A stretch of 11,353 nucleotides of DNA from Chloroflexia bacterium (GTDB taxonomy: Bacteria; Chloroflexota; Chloroflexia; QHBQ01; JADMIH01): contig JAICKM010000155.1 of assembly GCA_025927935.1 (NCBI GenBank), positions 1 through 11,353 on the forward strand, in the 5' to 3' direction. Positions within the stretch are counted from its first letter, which is position 1; each line of letters starts with the position of its first letter. Shown here piece after piece: positions 1-6,546 of the stretch. The notes below the pieces were generated by a model. It was not told the origin of the DNA. It was given only the letters and a program-made list of their open reading frames with translations, and did no database searches. The translations under genes and the position numbers were made by a program.

Positions 1-1726
1 ACATATCGATCTTGATCAGCGCGTCCTCGGAGCCGAACATGAACTCGGCCAGCGCCTTGGCTAGCTCGGTCTTGCCGACACCCGTGGGGCCGAGGAAGAT
101 ATACGTGCCGATGGGCCTCTTGGGATCCTTCAGCCCGGCGCGGGCGCGGCGCACGGCCTTCGCCAGCGTCGAGATAGCCTCTTCCTGGCCGATGACGCGC
201 TTGTGCAGAGCATCCTCCATTTGCAGGAGGCGCTCGCTCTCCTCGCCGGCGATGCGCATCAGCGGGATGCCGGTCCACATCGAGACGATCTGCGCGATGT
301 CCTCTTCGGTGACGAAGGGCTTCTCCTCAATGCGCTCTTCGTTCCAGCCCGCTTCCATCTGGCTGATGCGGTCGCGCAGGCGGCGCTCCCGGTCCAGCAA
401 CTCCTGGGCGCGGCTGTAATCCTCGGTCTGGATAGCCGACTCTTTCTCCTTATGCAGGAGATCGAGATCGTGCATCGCTTCGCGCAGGTTGGCCGGGCTG
501 GTCGACCGATAGAGGCGCACGCGCGAGGCGGCTTCGTCGATCAGGTCGATGGCCTTGTCCGGCATGAAGCGGTCGGGCACATAGCGGGCGGCCAGGCTGG
601 CCGCGGCTTTCAGCGCCTCGTCGGTGATCGTCAGGCGGTGGTGCTCCTCATAGCGCCCGACCACGCCGCGCAGGATCAGCAAGGTCTCCTCGACCGTCGG
701 CTCGTCCACCTGCACCGGCTGGAAGCGCCGCTCCAGGGCCGCGTCGCGCTCGATATACTTGCGATACTCGTCGAGCGTGGTTGCGCCGATGGTCTGCAAT
801 TCGCCGCGCGAGAGGGCCGGCTTCAGGATGTTGGCGGCATCGACCGCGCCTTCCGCCGCGCCCGCGCCGACCAGGGTATGCAGCTCGTCGATGAACAGGA
901 TCGAGTTGCTGTCCTTGATCTCGGCGACGACCTTTTTCAGACGCTCCTCGAACTCGCCGCGGTACTTGGTGCCAGCGACCAGCGCGCCGATGTCGAGCGC
1001 CAGCACGCGCTTCCCGGCCAGTGTCTCCGGCACCTCACCCGCGACGATGCGCTGGGCCAGGCCCTCGACGATGGCCGTCTTGCCGACGCCCGGTTCGCCG
1101 ATCAACGCGGGGTTGTTCTTGGTGCGCCGCGACAGGATCTGGATCACCCGCTCGATCTCTTTCTTGCGCCCGATCACCGGATCCAGCTTCCCGGCGGCGG
1201 CTTGCGCCGTCAGATCGACGCCCAGCGCGTCCACATAGGGCGTCTTGCTGGGGCCGGCCTGCTTCTGGCCGTACTGCTGGCCGCTGCTGTTGAGCACCTG
1301 GATGACTTGTGTGCGCACTTTCTCCAGGGAGACCCCCAGGCTCTCCAGTACCCCCGCTGCGATGCCCTCGCCCTCACGGACCAGGCCCAGCAGCAAGTGT
1401 TCGGTCCCGATGTAGTGATGGTTCAAGCGGCGGGCTTCGTCCACGGCAAGCTCGATTACCTTCTTCGCGCGGGGAGTCAGTCCGATCTCGCCCATGACGA
1501 TGCGGTCGCCGCGGCCAATGATGAATTCGACGGCGCTGCGGACCTTCGGTAGCTCTATGCCGAGGTTGGAGAGCACCCGTGCAGCCACACCTTCCTGCTC
1601 GCGCACCAGCCCCAGCAGGATATGCTCGGTACCGATGTAGTTATGGTTGAAGCGTTGCGCTTCTTCCTGCGCGAGAGTCAGCACCTTGCGGGCGCGCTCC
1701 GTAAACTTATCAAATCGTTCGGCCAT
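1..1726 (-). CDS. clpC: ATP-dependent Clp protease ATP-binding subunit ClpC (5' part of gene; the C-terminal part lies outside the window)
   Basis: ClpC is a cytoplasmic Hsp100 AAA+ unfoldase that feeds substrates to the ClpP peptidase. The ATG at 1726 gives 575 visible residues of a protein family usually about 800-850 long. The N domain is a clear twofold repeat (about residues 15-66 and 90-141, both with YIGTEHxLLGLVRE). The first AAA+ module shows Walker A GEPGVGKT at 210-217, Walker B ILFIDE at 276-281 and the ERRF arginine-finger region at 332-335. A charged middle segment (about 418-453) carries a UVR-like stretch, which is what separates ClpC from ClpB and ClpA. The second AAA+ module begins before its Walker A, GPTGVGKT at 546-553, and the window ends 22 residues later. 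A GGGAG ribosome binding site (1733-1737) lies 6 bases before the ATG. The gene follows rpsA after a 262-bp gap and probably has its own promoter. No frameshift was seen. Confidence 0.97.
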   Translation of the reverse strand, partial: MAERFDKFTERARKVLTLAQEEAQRFNHNYIGTEHILLGLVREQEGVAARVLSNLGIELPKVRSAVEFIIGRGDRIVMGEIGLTPRAKKVIELAVDEARRLNHHYIGTEHLLLGLVREGEGIAAGVLESLGVSLEKVRTQVIQVLNSSGQQYGQKQAGPSKTPYVDALGVDLTAQAAAGKLDPVIGRKKEIERVIQILSRRTKNNPALIGEPGVGKTAIVEGLAQRIVAGEVPETLAGKRVLALDIGALVAGTKYRGEFEERLKKVVAEIKDSNSILFIDELHTLVGAGAAEGAVDAANILKPALSRGELQTIGATTLDEYRKYIERDAALERRFQPVQVDEPTVEETLLILRGVVGRYEEHHRLTITDEALKAAASLAARYVPDRFMPDKAIDLIDEAASRVRLYRSTSPANLREAMHDLDLLHKEKESAIQTEDYSRAQELLDRERRLRDRISQMEAGWNEERIEEKPFVTEEDIAQIVSMWTGIPLMRIAGEESERLLQMEDALHKRVIGQEEAISTLAKAVRRARAGLKDPKRPIGTYIFLGPTGVGKTELAKALAEFMFGSEDALIKIDM

Positions 1727-1748
1727 GGTTTTCTCCCGTATAAACGCG

Positions 1749-1770
1749 AATGCCCCCGGTGGGGGGCATT
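1749..1770 (-). promoter_or_regulatory. Perfect 9-bp hairpin in the clpC leader
   Basis: AATGCCCCC and GGGGGCATT form a perfect 9-bp stem around a 4-base loop. It ends 22 bases before the clpC ATG and about 11 bases before the ribosome binding site. No T tract follows on either strand, so it does not look like an intrinsic terminator. In a clpC mRNA it would sit just upstream of the ribosome landing site and could affect initiation or mRNA stability. That role is inferred. Confidence 0.5.
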
Positions 1771-1771
1771 C

Positions 1772-1820
1772 ACAGGTGCTGTGGGCTGGTCGAGGAACCC
1801 CGACCCTAAGGCACACCTGT
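1772..1820 (-). promoter_or_regulatory. Nested inverted repeat in the clpC upstream region
   Basis: An outer 7-bp stem (1772-1778 with 1814-1820, acaggtg/cacctgt) encloses an inner 5-bp stem (1788-1792 with 1801-1805, ggtcg/cgacc). It abuts the 1749-1770 hairpin, so a clpC transcript starting upstream of about 1820 would have a strongly folded leader. No known riboswitch consensus was recognised. Confidence 0.3.
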
Positions 1821-1870
1821 CTGGTTGCATCCACGCGACCGGGTTGCTCTGCAATACCCCGATATGATGA

Positions 1871-1925
1871 GTAGCCTGGTTACACGCTACGGCCGCGGGG
1901 CGCCGGTGACGGGTAGCCAGGCTAC
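1871..1925. promoter_or_regulatory. Pair of 13-bp palindromes: candidate operator upstream of clpC
   Basis: The sequence gtagccaggctac at 1913-1925 is a perfect palindrome around a central base. A second copy at 1871-1883, gtagcctggttac, has one symmetry mismatch. The centres (1877 and 1919) are 42 bp apart, close to four helical turns, so two dimers could bind the same face of the DNA. The two copies can also pair with each other as a long stem with a roughly 30-base loop. They lie between the rpsA stop and clpC, about 145-200 bp upstream of the clpC start. The sequence matches neither CIRCE nor the HspR or CtsR consensus as I know them. No T tract follows, so a terminator is less likely. 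The regulatory role is inferred. Confidence 0.45.
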
Positions 1926-1988
1926 AAATATGGACGGGTTCTGCAGATGTGCCTGGACGGCGGGGAACCTACCCCATACTGCTCGCTA

Positions 1989-3809
1989 TTAAGTTGCCGT
2001 GCCGGTGTCGTCGCCCTCGGCATCGCTGGCGGGGGTAACATTCTCACCGGCGCCCATCTCCGGCTCGTACTCGACGGCGCCGGTGGGTTCGGTAGCTTCC
2101 GCTTCCGATTCGTCATTCGCGGAGGCGACGGGTTCTACGTTGTTAACGGGCGCCGCAGCCTCGGCGGTTTCACTTGCCGCCGCAGCACGGGCAGCCGTCA
2201 TGGCCTGCGCCATCGCCGTGTCACCCAGGTCCGGTTCCGACGGCGGCGGCGGCGGCGGGGCGGGAGCCTGCGGCTGCGGCGCTTCCGCTTGCGCGGTTAC
2301 GTCGCCCCCGGCGGTTTGCTCCTCCTCGCGCCCCCGGCCCCGATTGGCGCCACCGCGGCCACCCTGGCCGCCGCGGCCACCGCGGCCTCCCTGGTCGCCT
2401 TCACCCGGCACACGCGGGGTGGGCACGGGTAGCGGCTCCTGCGGGGGCAGGGTATCGCCTTCCTGCGGCTCCATCGCGCGCTTCAGGCTCAGGCCCATGC
2501 GCCGCCGTTGCGGGTCGATGCGGATGACGCGGAGCGTCAGCTCCCAGCCTTCCTGCACGACGTTGCGCGGGTGCGTCACGCGCCCCTCGGCCAGCTCGGA
2601 CACGTGGATCAGGCCCTCGATGCCGTCCTCCAGCCGCGCGAACGCGCCGAAGTCGGTCAACTGGGTGATGGTGCCGCGCACCAGTTGGCCCAGTTGATAA
2701 TGCTCCATGACCTGGCTCCAGGGTTCGGGCTGGGTCCGCTTCAAGCTGAGGGCGATCTTGCGGTCGCGCTCGTCCACGCTCATCACGTAGACGCGCACCG
2801 GCTGGCCGACCTTCAGCACTTCGCTGGGGTGGTTGACCCGGCTCCAGCTCAGTTCGGACAGGTGGATCAGCCCATCGGCGCCGCCGATGTCGACAAAGGC
2901 GCCGAAGTCGCAGATGCTCGACACATGGCCTTCGCGGATTTGGCCCGGTTGGAGTTCGGCCAGCAGTTGCTCCTTGCGGGCATCGCGCTGCTCTTGCGCC
3001 GCCTGCCGCTCGGACAGGATCAGCCGGTTGCGGTTGCGGTTAATCTCGATAATTTTCAGCGGCAGTTTCTGACCAGTGAACCGCGAGAGTTCGCTCTGCT
3101 TGGCGGCATCGGTGCCGCCGCTGCTGAGGCCCGTGACCTGCGACGCCGGCACGAAGCCGCGCACGCCTTCCAGGTTCACCAGCAGGCCGCCCTTGTTGTA
3201 CCCGTTGACTTCCGCCTCGATGATCTCGTTGTTCTCAAACTGCTTCTGCAGCTTGCGCCACGACTTCTCCTGGCGTGCCCGGTCCAGGGAAAGCACAACA
3301 TGGCCTTCTTTATCTTCCGGCTGCAAGACCGACACCAGCACTTCATCGCCGATCGCCAGCCGGGAGAATTCTTCCGACGTGAGGCTCGACAGTTCGTTGC
3401 TGGGGATGATACCCTCTGACTTCGATCCGATATCGACCAGGATCTCGTCAGGGTCCTTGCGCATGACCGTGCCTTCGATCACGTCGCCGTACTTGAGTTG
3501 GCGGAACTGCTCATCGGATGCCGCGAGCAACGCAGCCATGTCGTTCTCGGCATTGGGGGCGGATTCGGCGACCGGGGCCGGAGCGGGGGCCGGCGCCACG
3601 GACTCGCTCTGCGCCTCCGGCACGTCACGGCCGTCCGGGCTTTCGGCCGTGGCGCCGGCAGGCGCCGTGCCCGCCTCGTTTGCTCCATTGCCCTCGTCGG
3701 TCGCCGGGAAAGTGGTATCCGTGGCGACCGCGCCGGGGGCGCCGGTCATGGAATTGGTTTCGCCGGTTGCAGTTTCCGGCTGCGTGTTTTGCTCGTCCAT
3801 AGTGTACAA
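1989..3809 (-). CDS. rpsA: 30S ribosomal protein S1 with disordered tails and a Gly/Arg-rich region
   Basis: S1 is the mRNA-binding protein of the small ribosomal subunit. The 606 residues contain four S1 (OB-fold) domains at roughly 106-177, 193-268, 288-358 and 375-445. The last two are the most canonical, with DFGAFVDIGGADGLIHLSEL and DFGAFARLEDGIEGLIHVSEL (the second split here as two overlapping motif blocks around 387-406). Four domains is the common layout outside Proteobacteria, whose S1 usually has six. Residues 1-95 are low-complexity Ala/Pro/acidic. The tail from about 450 carries an RGG-rich stretch (474-494), a proline run (518-523) and an acidic, Ala-rich end. The start is a TTG at 3809, because AAGGA (3817-3821) lies 7 bases before it. 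The next in-frame ATG, at 3800, would be 16 bases from that site. The gene has its own promoter at 3900-3928. Confidence 0.95.
   Translation of the reverse strand: MYTMDEQNTQPETATGETNSMTGAPGAVATDTTFPATDEGNGANEAGTAPAGATAESPDGRDVPEAQSESVAPAPAPAPVAESAPNAENDMAALLAASDEQFRQLKYGDVIEGTVMRKDPDEILVDIGSKSEGIIPSNELSSLTSEEFSRLAIGDEVLVSVLQPEDKEGHVVLSLDRARQEKSWRKLQKQFENNEIIEAEVNGYNKGGLLVNLEGVRGFVPASQVTGLSSGGTDAAKQSELSRFTGQKLPLKIIEINRNRNRLILSERQAAQEQRDARKEQLLAELQPGQIREGHVSSICDFGAFVDIGGADGLIHLSELSWSRVNHPSEVLKVGQPVRVYVMSVDERDRKIALSLKRTQPEPWSQVMEHYQLGQLVRGTITQLTDFGAFARLEDGIEGLIHVSELAEGRVTHPRNVVQEGWELTLRVIRIDPQRRRMGLSLKRAMEPQEGDTLPPQEPLPVPTPRVPGEGDQGGRGGRGGQGGRGGANRGRGREEEQTAGGDVTAQAEAPQPQAPAPPPPPPSEPDLGDTAMAQAMTAARAAAASETAEAAAPVNNVEPVASANDESEAEATEPTGAVEYEPEMGAGENVTPASDAEGDDTGTAT
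2328..2390 (-). repeat. Gly/Arg (RGG-box-like) coding repeat within rpsA
   Basis: This part of rpsA encodes residues 474-494, where GGR, GGQ and GRGR units repeat. The DNA is correspondingly repetitive, with variants of a 9-base unit similar to gccaccgcg on the plus strand. RGG stretches bind RNA in other proteins. Here that activity is inferred from composition alone. Confidence 0.7.
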
Positions 3810-3816
3810 TTAGCCG

Positions 3817-3821
3817 TCCTT
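3817..3821 (-). promoter_or_regulatory. Ribosome binding site that selects the TTG start of rpsA
   Basis: AAGGA on the minus strand is 7 bases from the TTG at 3809 and 16 bases from the ATG at 3800. The spacing favours TTG initiation and adds three residues (Met-Tyr-Thr) ahead of the internal Met. Confidence 0.6.
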
Positions 3822-3876
3822 AAACAATAAGTCTGGAGTTTCCGGCATTCATTCACTTCACAGGGTGGGGGAAGCA

Positions 3877-3892
3877 AAAGCCGCCGGGCTTT
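3877..3892 (-). promoter_or_regulatory. Stem-loop at the predicted 5' end of the rpsA mRNA
   Basis: AAAGCC and GGCTTT form a 6-bp stem with a 4-base loop. It begins within a base or two of the transcription start predicted from the -10 box at 3900-3905. A hairpin at the extreme 5' end often protects mRNA from decay. In rpsA it could also help S1 autoregulation, which is inference. Confidence 0.35.
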
Positions 3893-3899
3893 CCAGGGT

Positions 3900-3928
3900 A
3901 TTATACAGCATCCATTACTGCTGTGCAA
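3900..3928 (-). promoter_or_regulatory. Sigma-70-type promoter of rpsA
   Basis: On the minus strand TTGCAC (3923-3928) is followed by a 17-base spacer and a perfect TATAAT (3900-3905). Transcription should start near 3893, giving a leader of about 84 bases before the TTG start. This is the best promoter in the window, and it separates rpsA from the upstream repair gene pair. Confidence 0.85.
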
Positions 3929-3983
3929 GGAATTCATGCGCGCCCGGTCTATTTATATTCATTTGCGGTGAATCACGCACGAT

Positions 3984-4439
3984 TTAGTCCTGCGTAGGCA
4001 GCGGCGGCCACTCCGGTGGTTTGTTCTCAACGGTAGCCTGGAAGGTGGTGCGCCGCGATTCCCGCCCGTTGAGAAAGGCGACGATGGCATAGATGCCGGG
4101 CCGCGGCAACACCACCGTCACGCCCGCGGCGAACAACATGCGCTGCAAGCTGCCGAGCGAGAGGTGGGGCGGGCGCCCGGCCACGAACTCGGCTTCAAAC
4201 TCGGCCAGGCCCGCGCCGTCGGCATCCTGCACCAGCAGGCGCAGCCGGTGCGGTTCATTGGTGGCGTTCCAGGGAATGTTGATGCCCAACGCCACGCTGA
4301 AGCTGATCGGCAGGCCCAGATCCGGGACGCTGATCGTATCCCAGGCGCCGCCCATGACATAGAGCTTCCCGTTGATGGCCTCCGCCCGGTCGGCGATCAT
4401 CAGGAAATCGATCTCCGGGTGCTGGGCTAGTTCTTCCAT
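3984..4439 (-). CDS. DUF6941-like small protein of unknown function
   Basis: The product is 151 residues, with no signal peptide and no membrane segment. It opens with an alternating hydrophobic pattern, DFLMIADRAEAINGKLYVMGG (about residues 11-31, split here at A21), then has further beta-rich segments (about 44-56, 64-70, 79-86, 106-123). It ends in a proline-rich tail. From memory this fits the DUF6941 family, common in Chloroflexota and other bacteria and of unknown role. The compact all-beta appearance suggests a single globular domain. The ATG at 4439 was chosen because AAAGGA (4448-4453) lies 8 bases upstream. An in-frame ATG at 4547 would overlap the glycosylase gene by 95 bases and lacks this support. 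The site touches the last base of the glycosylase stop codon, so the two genes are very likely cotranscribed. No catalytic motif was recognised. Confidence 0.85.
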   Translation of the reverse strand: MEELAQHPEIDFLMIADRAEAINGKLYVMGGAWDTISVPDLGLPISFSVALGINIPWNATNEPHRLRLLVQDADGAGLAEFEAEFVAGRPPHLSLGSLQRMLFAAGVTVVLPRPGIYAIVAFLNGRESRRTTFQATVENKPPEWPPLPTQD

Positions 4440-4452
4440 GATCAGGGTCCTT

Positions 4453-5448
4453 TCATTCGAGTCCGGCGGGCGAGCGCCCGGTGCGGCGGGCTTCCAGCAG
4501 GTGATCGTAAAACAGATATTGCTGCGCCCATCCGGCGTAGGGGCCAAAGTGCCCGCGCCAGAAGGTGGCGATGCGCGCGTAGAGCGCGTCGGTCAACGAC
4601 TTGCCGCGTAATTCCGGCATGTAGCGGTCACGCGTGACCTGGAAGACATGCGTGTCTACCGGCACCGCCTGGTCCTTGTCCAGCGCGAAGGCGCACACGC
4701 AGTCGGCGATTTTGGCGCCGACGCCGCGCAGCCGGGTCAGCTCGGCATGCGCCGTGGTGTAGTTCGCGTCGCGTAACTCGTCGAACCAGCCGGCGGGACG
4801 GGCCGCCACCTGCGCGGCCACCTCAATCAGACTCGCGGCCCGCCACTCCAGGCCGGTGCGCTGGGCCACCTCGGTGGGGTCGAGTCCAGCCAGCACGGCG
4901 GCGGTGGGAAAGCGATAGTAGGTAGCCGATTCGCCGCCAGGGATCGGCGTGCCCCACGCCCGGCTTAACTCGCCAATCGCCCGCTGGATGCGCGGGATGG
5001 CATTGGCCTTGGAACAGGTGAAGGACAGCAGGCATTCCTCGGCCTCCTGGTCTACCAGCCGCAAGCCCGCCAGCCGGGTCGTGAGTTCGCCCAGATACGG
5101 GTCGCGGATGCGCCAGTCGCCGTAGATAGCCGCCAGATCCACGTCGAGCCGCAGGTAGGCGCGCACCCAGGCGGCATCGGCGGCCTGGCCCGCAGACGGC
5201 TGCACGCGATAGGCGATGTGGTCGTCGCCGCTGTCCGGGCCGGGCACGCGTGCCAGCCAGAGCACCCGCCCGCCGACAATGCCCTGCCAGTATTCCTCGC
5301 CGGGCGGCGGGTTCTTGTGCGCCGGGTCGCGCCGCCAGCGAAAACATTGGCCGTTCGCCAGCGTGCGGTCCAGGTGCAGCAGCCCGGCGGGGTAGGTAAA
5401 ACTGCCTTCCCCGGCGCTCTGTGCCTCCGTTGCCTGTGCTTCGCGCAT
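4453..5448 (-). CDS. ogg: 8-oxoguanine DNA glycosylase/AP lyase, OGG1 type
   Basis: This enzyme removes 8-oxoguanine opposite cytosine and nicks the abasic site (base-excision repair, HhH-GPD superfamily). The 331 residues follow the OGG1 layout. The N-terminal domain contains NGQCFRWR (32-39). A middle helical region contains LLSFTCSKANAIPRIQRAI (140-158), matching the OGG1 segment that contacts the flipped base. The helix-hairpin-helix is LRGVGAKIADC (240-250), then VPVDTH (262-267). By alignment to human OGG1, Lys246 corresponds to the Schiff-base lysine (K249) and Asp265 to the catalytic aspartate (D268), so the protein should be bifunctional. The ATG at 5448 has GGAAGGA 10 bases upstream. 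Its TGA overlaps the next gene's ribosome binding site by one base. Bacteria more often use Fpg (MutM) for this job. The product could also be called AlkA-like, but the residues favour OGG1. Confidence 0.9.
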   Translation of the reverse strand: MREAQATEAQSAGEGSFTYPAGLLHLDRTLANGQCFRWRRDPAHKNPPPGEEYWQGIVGGRVLWLARVPGPDSGDDHIAYRVQPSAGQAADAAWVRAYLRLDVDLAAIYGDWRIRDPYLGELTTRLAGLRLVDQEAEECLLSFTCSKANAIPRIQRAIGELSRAWGTPIPGGESATYYRFPTAAVLAGLDPTEVAQRTGLEWRAASLIEVAAQVAARPAGWFDELRDANYTTAHAELTRLRGVGAKIADCVCAFALDKDQAVPVDTHVFQVTRDRYMPELRGKSLTDALYARIATFWRGHFGPYAGWAQQYLFYDHLLEARRTGRSPAGLE

Positions 5449-5469
5449 CCGTTGCCGGTCCTTCCTTAT

Positions 5470-5475
5470 ATAATA
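5470..5475 (-). promoter_or_regulatory. Weak -10-like element upstream of the glycosylase gene
   Basis: TATTAT on the minus strand sits 21 bases before the glycosylase ATG, in an AT-rich island within GC-rich DNA. No good -35 box lies 16-18 bases upstream, and the resulting leader would be very short. The same island also reads TATAAT on the plus strand (5469-5474), again without a -35 box. Confidence 0.25.
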
Positions 5476-5589
5476 GCCTCGCCACGATTGGCGGCTGTGC
5501 GTGCCGGGTCTACATCACGACTTGTGCCGCCATATGCGCCGTGGGGCGGTGTCTGGGTCCGCATCAACATTGGGTATCTCGGTGGGTCG

Positions 5590-5670
5590 CAACCTCTCCC
5601 CCGGCTTCTCCCCGCCGAGAGTCGCCGTTCCCCCTTCCCGCGGCGGGAAGGGGGGCAGGGGGTTAGGTTG
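5590..5670. repeat. GC-rich palindromic intergenic element, REP- or MITE-like
   Basis: The core is a nearly perfect palindrome (5630-5654): cccccttcccgc, one base, then gcgggaaggggg. It is flanked by outer inverted arms, caacct (5590-5595) with aggttg (5665-5670) and ccccc (5598-5602) with ggggg (5658-5662). It lies between two divergent genes, where a terminator is not needed. Similar C-rich/G-rich palindromes are, from memory, common as dispersed intergenic repeats in Chloroflexota. Copy number cannot be judged from one window. Confidence 0.6.
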
Positions 5671-5685
5671 ATCGCGCGCCGCGAT
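5671..5685. promoter_or_regulatory. 15-bp palindrome upstream of the leaderless regulator promoter
   Basis: The sequence atcgcg, a 3-base centre, then cgcgat is perfectly symmetric and ends 17 bases before the -35 box at 5703. The position would suit an operator, for instance for autoregulation by the helix-turn-helix product downstream. It may also be chance in GC-rich DNA or part of the adjoining repeat. Confidence 0.25.
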
Positions 5686-5702
5686 GCCGCCTCTCGCGCG
5701 GC

Positions 5703-5731
5703 TTGCCGCCCCGGCGCCCTACTGCTATAAT
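5703..5731 (+). promoter_or_regulatory. Sigma-70-type promoter driving a leaderless transcript
   Basis: TTGCCG (5703-5708) is followed by a 17-base spacer and a perfect TATAAT (5726-5731). The ATG begins at 5738, with six bases between, which is where transcription should start. There is no room for a ribosome binding site, so the mRNA is predicted to be leaderless. Confidence 0.75.
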
Positions 5732-5737
5732 AGAATT

Positions 5738-6532
5738 ATGCCTATGTCCGATCCGGCCGGTCCTGACGACCGGCCCACCCTTGCGCCGTCGCCGGCCTTC
5801 TCCGCCGGGGGGGATGCACCCGCAGCGGAATCCGAGTCGCTCTCGGTCCCGTCCGATCATCTCGCCGCGCCGGTGGGCGAAGAGGTGACAGCGCCGGAAG
5901 TAGACGAGGACGACCCGCTCCAGGGCCGCCATGTCCATCAGATCGTCTCGGTGCGCCTGGGGGCGACCGCCGATTCGATCTTCGTGTCGCGCACGGAAAC
6001 TATTGTCGAGCACACGCACGGCACGCTGGAAGATGAGCATGGCGATCTCTGGGATGAGCATGCGCGGGCCTTGGGTATGCTGCGGCCCCAACCTCTGCCC
6101 CTGGGCCTGCCCGGCGAAGGAGATGAGCGGCGCCGGGCGCGCAATCGTCGCCCCCAGGGCCGGCGCGAATCGGTGGTGCGGCCCGGCGGCAGCGAATTTA
6201 TCAGCTTCGGCAGCAAGAGCCGCCTGCCCAACCAGATGAGCCGCACCCAGCTCGAAGCCTATCTCAAGCAAGAGCGCCGCATCGCGCTCGAAGTCCGCGA
6301 CCCGGTTGCCATCAGCTACGCGGCGGAACGCTACACCACGATCACCACGTTGCTCCAGGAACTGGTGGAGGGCGAGACCCTCGACCTAGGCAAACCCCTG
6401 TTGACGGTGTCCCAGGCCGCCAAAATCCTGGGTTATAATGCCAAAGAGGTCCGCCGCCTGCTGGGCCAGGGTAAGATCAGCGGGCGCAAAGTAGGCAGCG
6501 AATGGCGCATTCCACTGCGCGCCGTGCTGTAG
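5738..6532 (+). CDS. Excisionase-family (MerR-like) helix-turn-helix DNA-binding protein with a long uncharacterised N-terminal region
   Basis: Only the C-terminus of this 264-residue protein is recognisable. Residues about 221-264 (LLTVSQAAKILGYNAKEVRR, then QGKISGRKVGSEWRIP) form a typical excisionase/HTH_17 winged helix that binds DNA. The first 60 residues are acidic and Pro/Ala-rich. Residues 62-112 are His- and acid-rich, 128-144 are a basic Arg-rich patch, and 167-212 look helical. I recognise no family for residues 1-215. The start at 5738 follows from the promoter six bases upstream; a second ATG at 5744 is possible. There is no integrase or phage gene nearby, so despite the name this is more likely a transcription factor than a recombination directionality factor. 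The aminotransferase gene begins 14 bases after its stop, making a two-gene operon. Its target is unknown, though autoregulation is plausible. Confidence 0.85.
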   Translation: MPMSDPAGPDDRPTLAPSPAFSAGGDAPAAESESLSVPSDHLAAPVGEEVTAPEVDEDDPLQGRHVHQIVSVRLGATADSIFVSRTETIVEHTHGTLEDEHGDLWDEHARALGMLRPQPLPLGLPGEGDERRRARNRRPQGRRESVVRPGGSEFISFGSKSRLPNQMSRTQLEAYLKQERRIALEVRDPVAISYAAERYTTITTLLQELVEGETLDLGKPLLTVSQAAKILGYNAKEVRRLLGQGKISGRKVGSEWRIPLRAVL

Positions 6533-6546
6533 AGGAGAATCCCCCC

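Noticed and set aside
203..1552. 449-codon open frame on the plus strand
   Set aside because: It is antisense to clpC, whose Walker motifs and N-domain repeats are unambiguous. Long antisense frames are expected in GC-rich coding DNA.
1749..1770. Strong hairpin considered as an rpsA terminator
   Set aside because: No T tract follows on either strand, and it lies only 22 bases before the clpC start.
1791..1806. GGTTC within a short stem on the minus strand, resembling a tRNA T-arm
   Set aside because: The stem and 7-base loop do not fit a T-arm, and no acceptor, D or anticodon arms lie around it.
2240..2262. Run of ggc triplets on the plus strand, considered as a microsatellite
   Set aside because: It encodes the proline run at residues 518-523 of S1 and is explained by coding sequence.
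2508..3419. 303-codon open frame on the plus strand
   Set aside because: It is antisense to the S1 domains of rpsA and has no ribosome binding site or recognisable motif.
5738..6532. Excisionase-like gene as evidence of a prophage or integrative element
   Set aside because: No integrase, attachment-site repeat or phage gene is present, and the gene sits in an operon with a metabolic enzyme.
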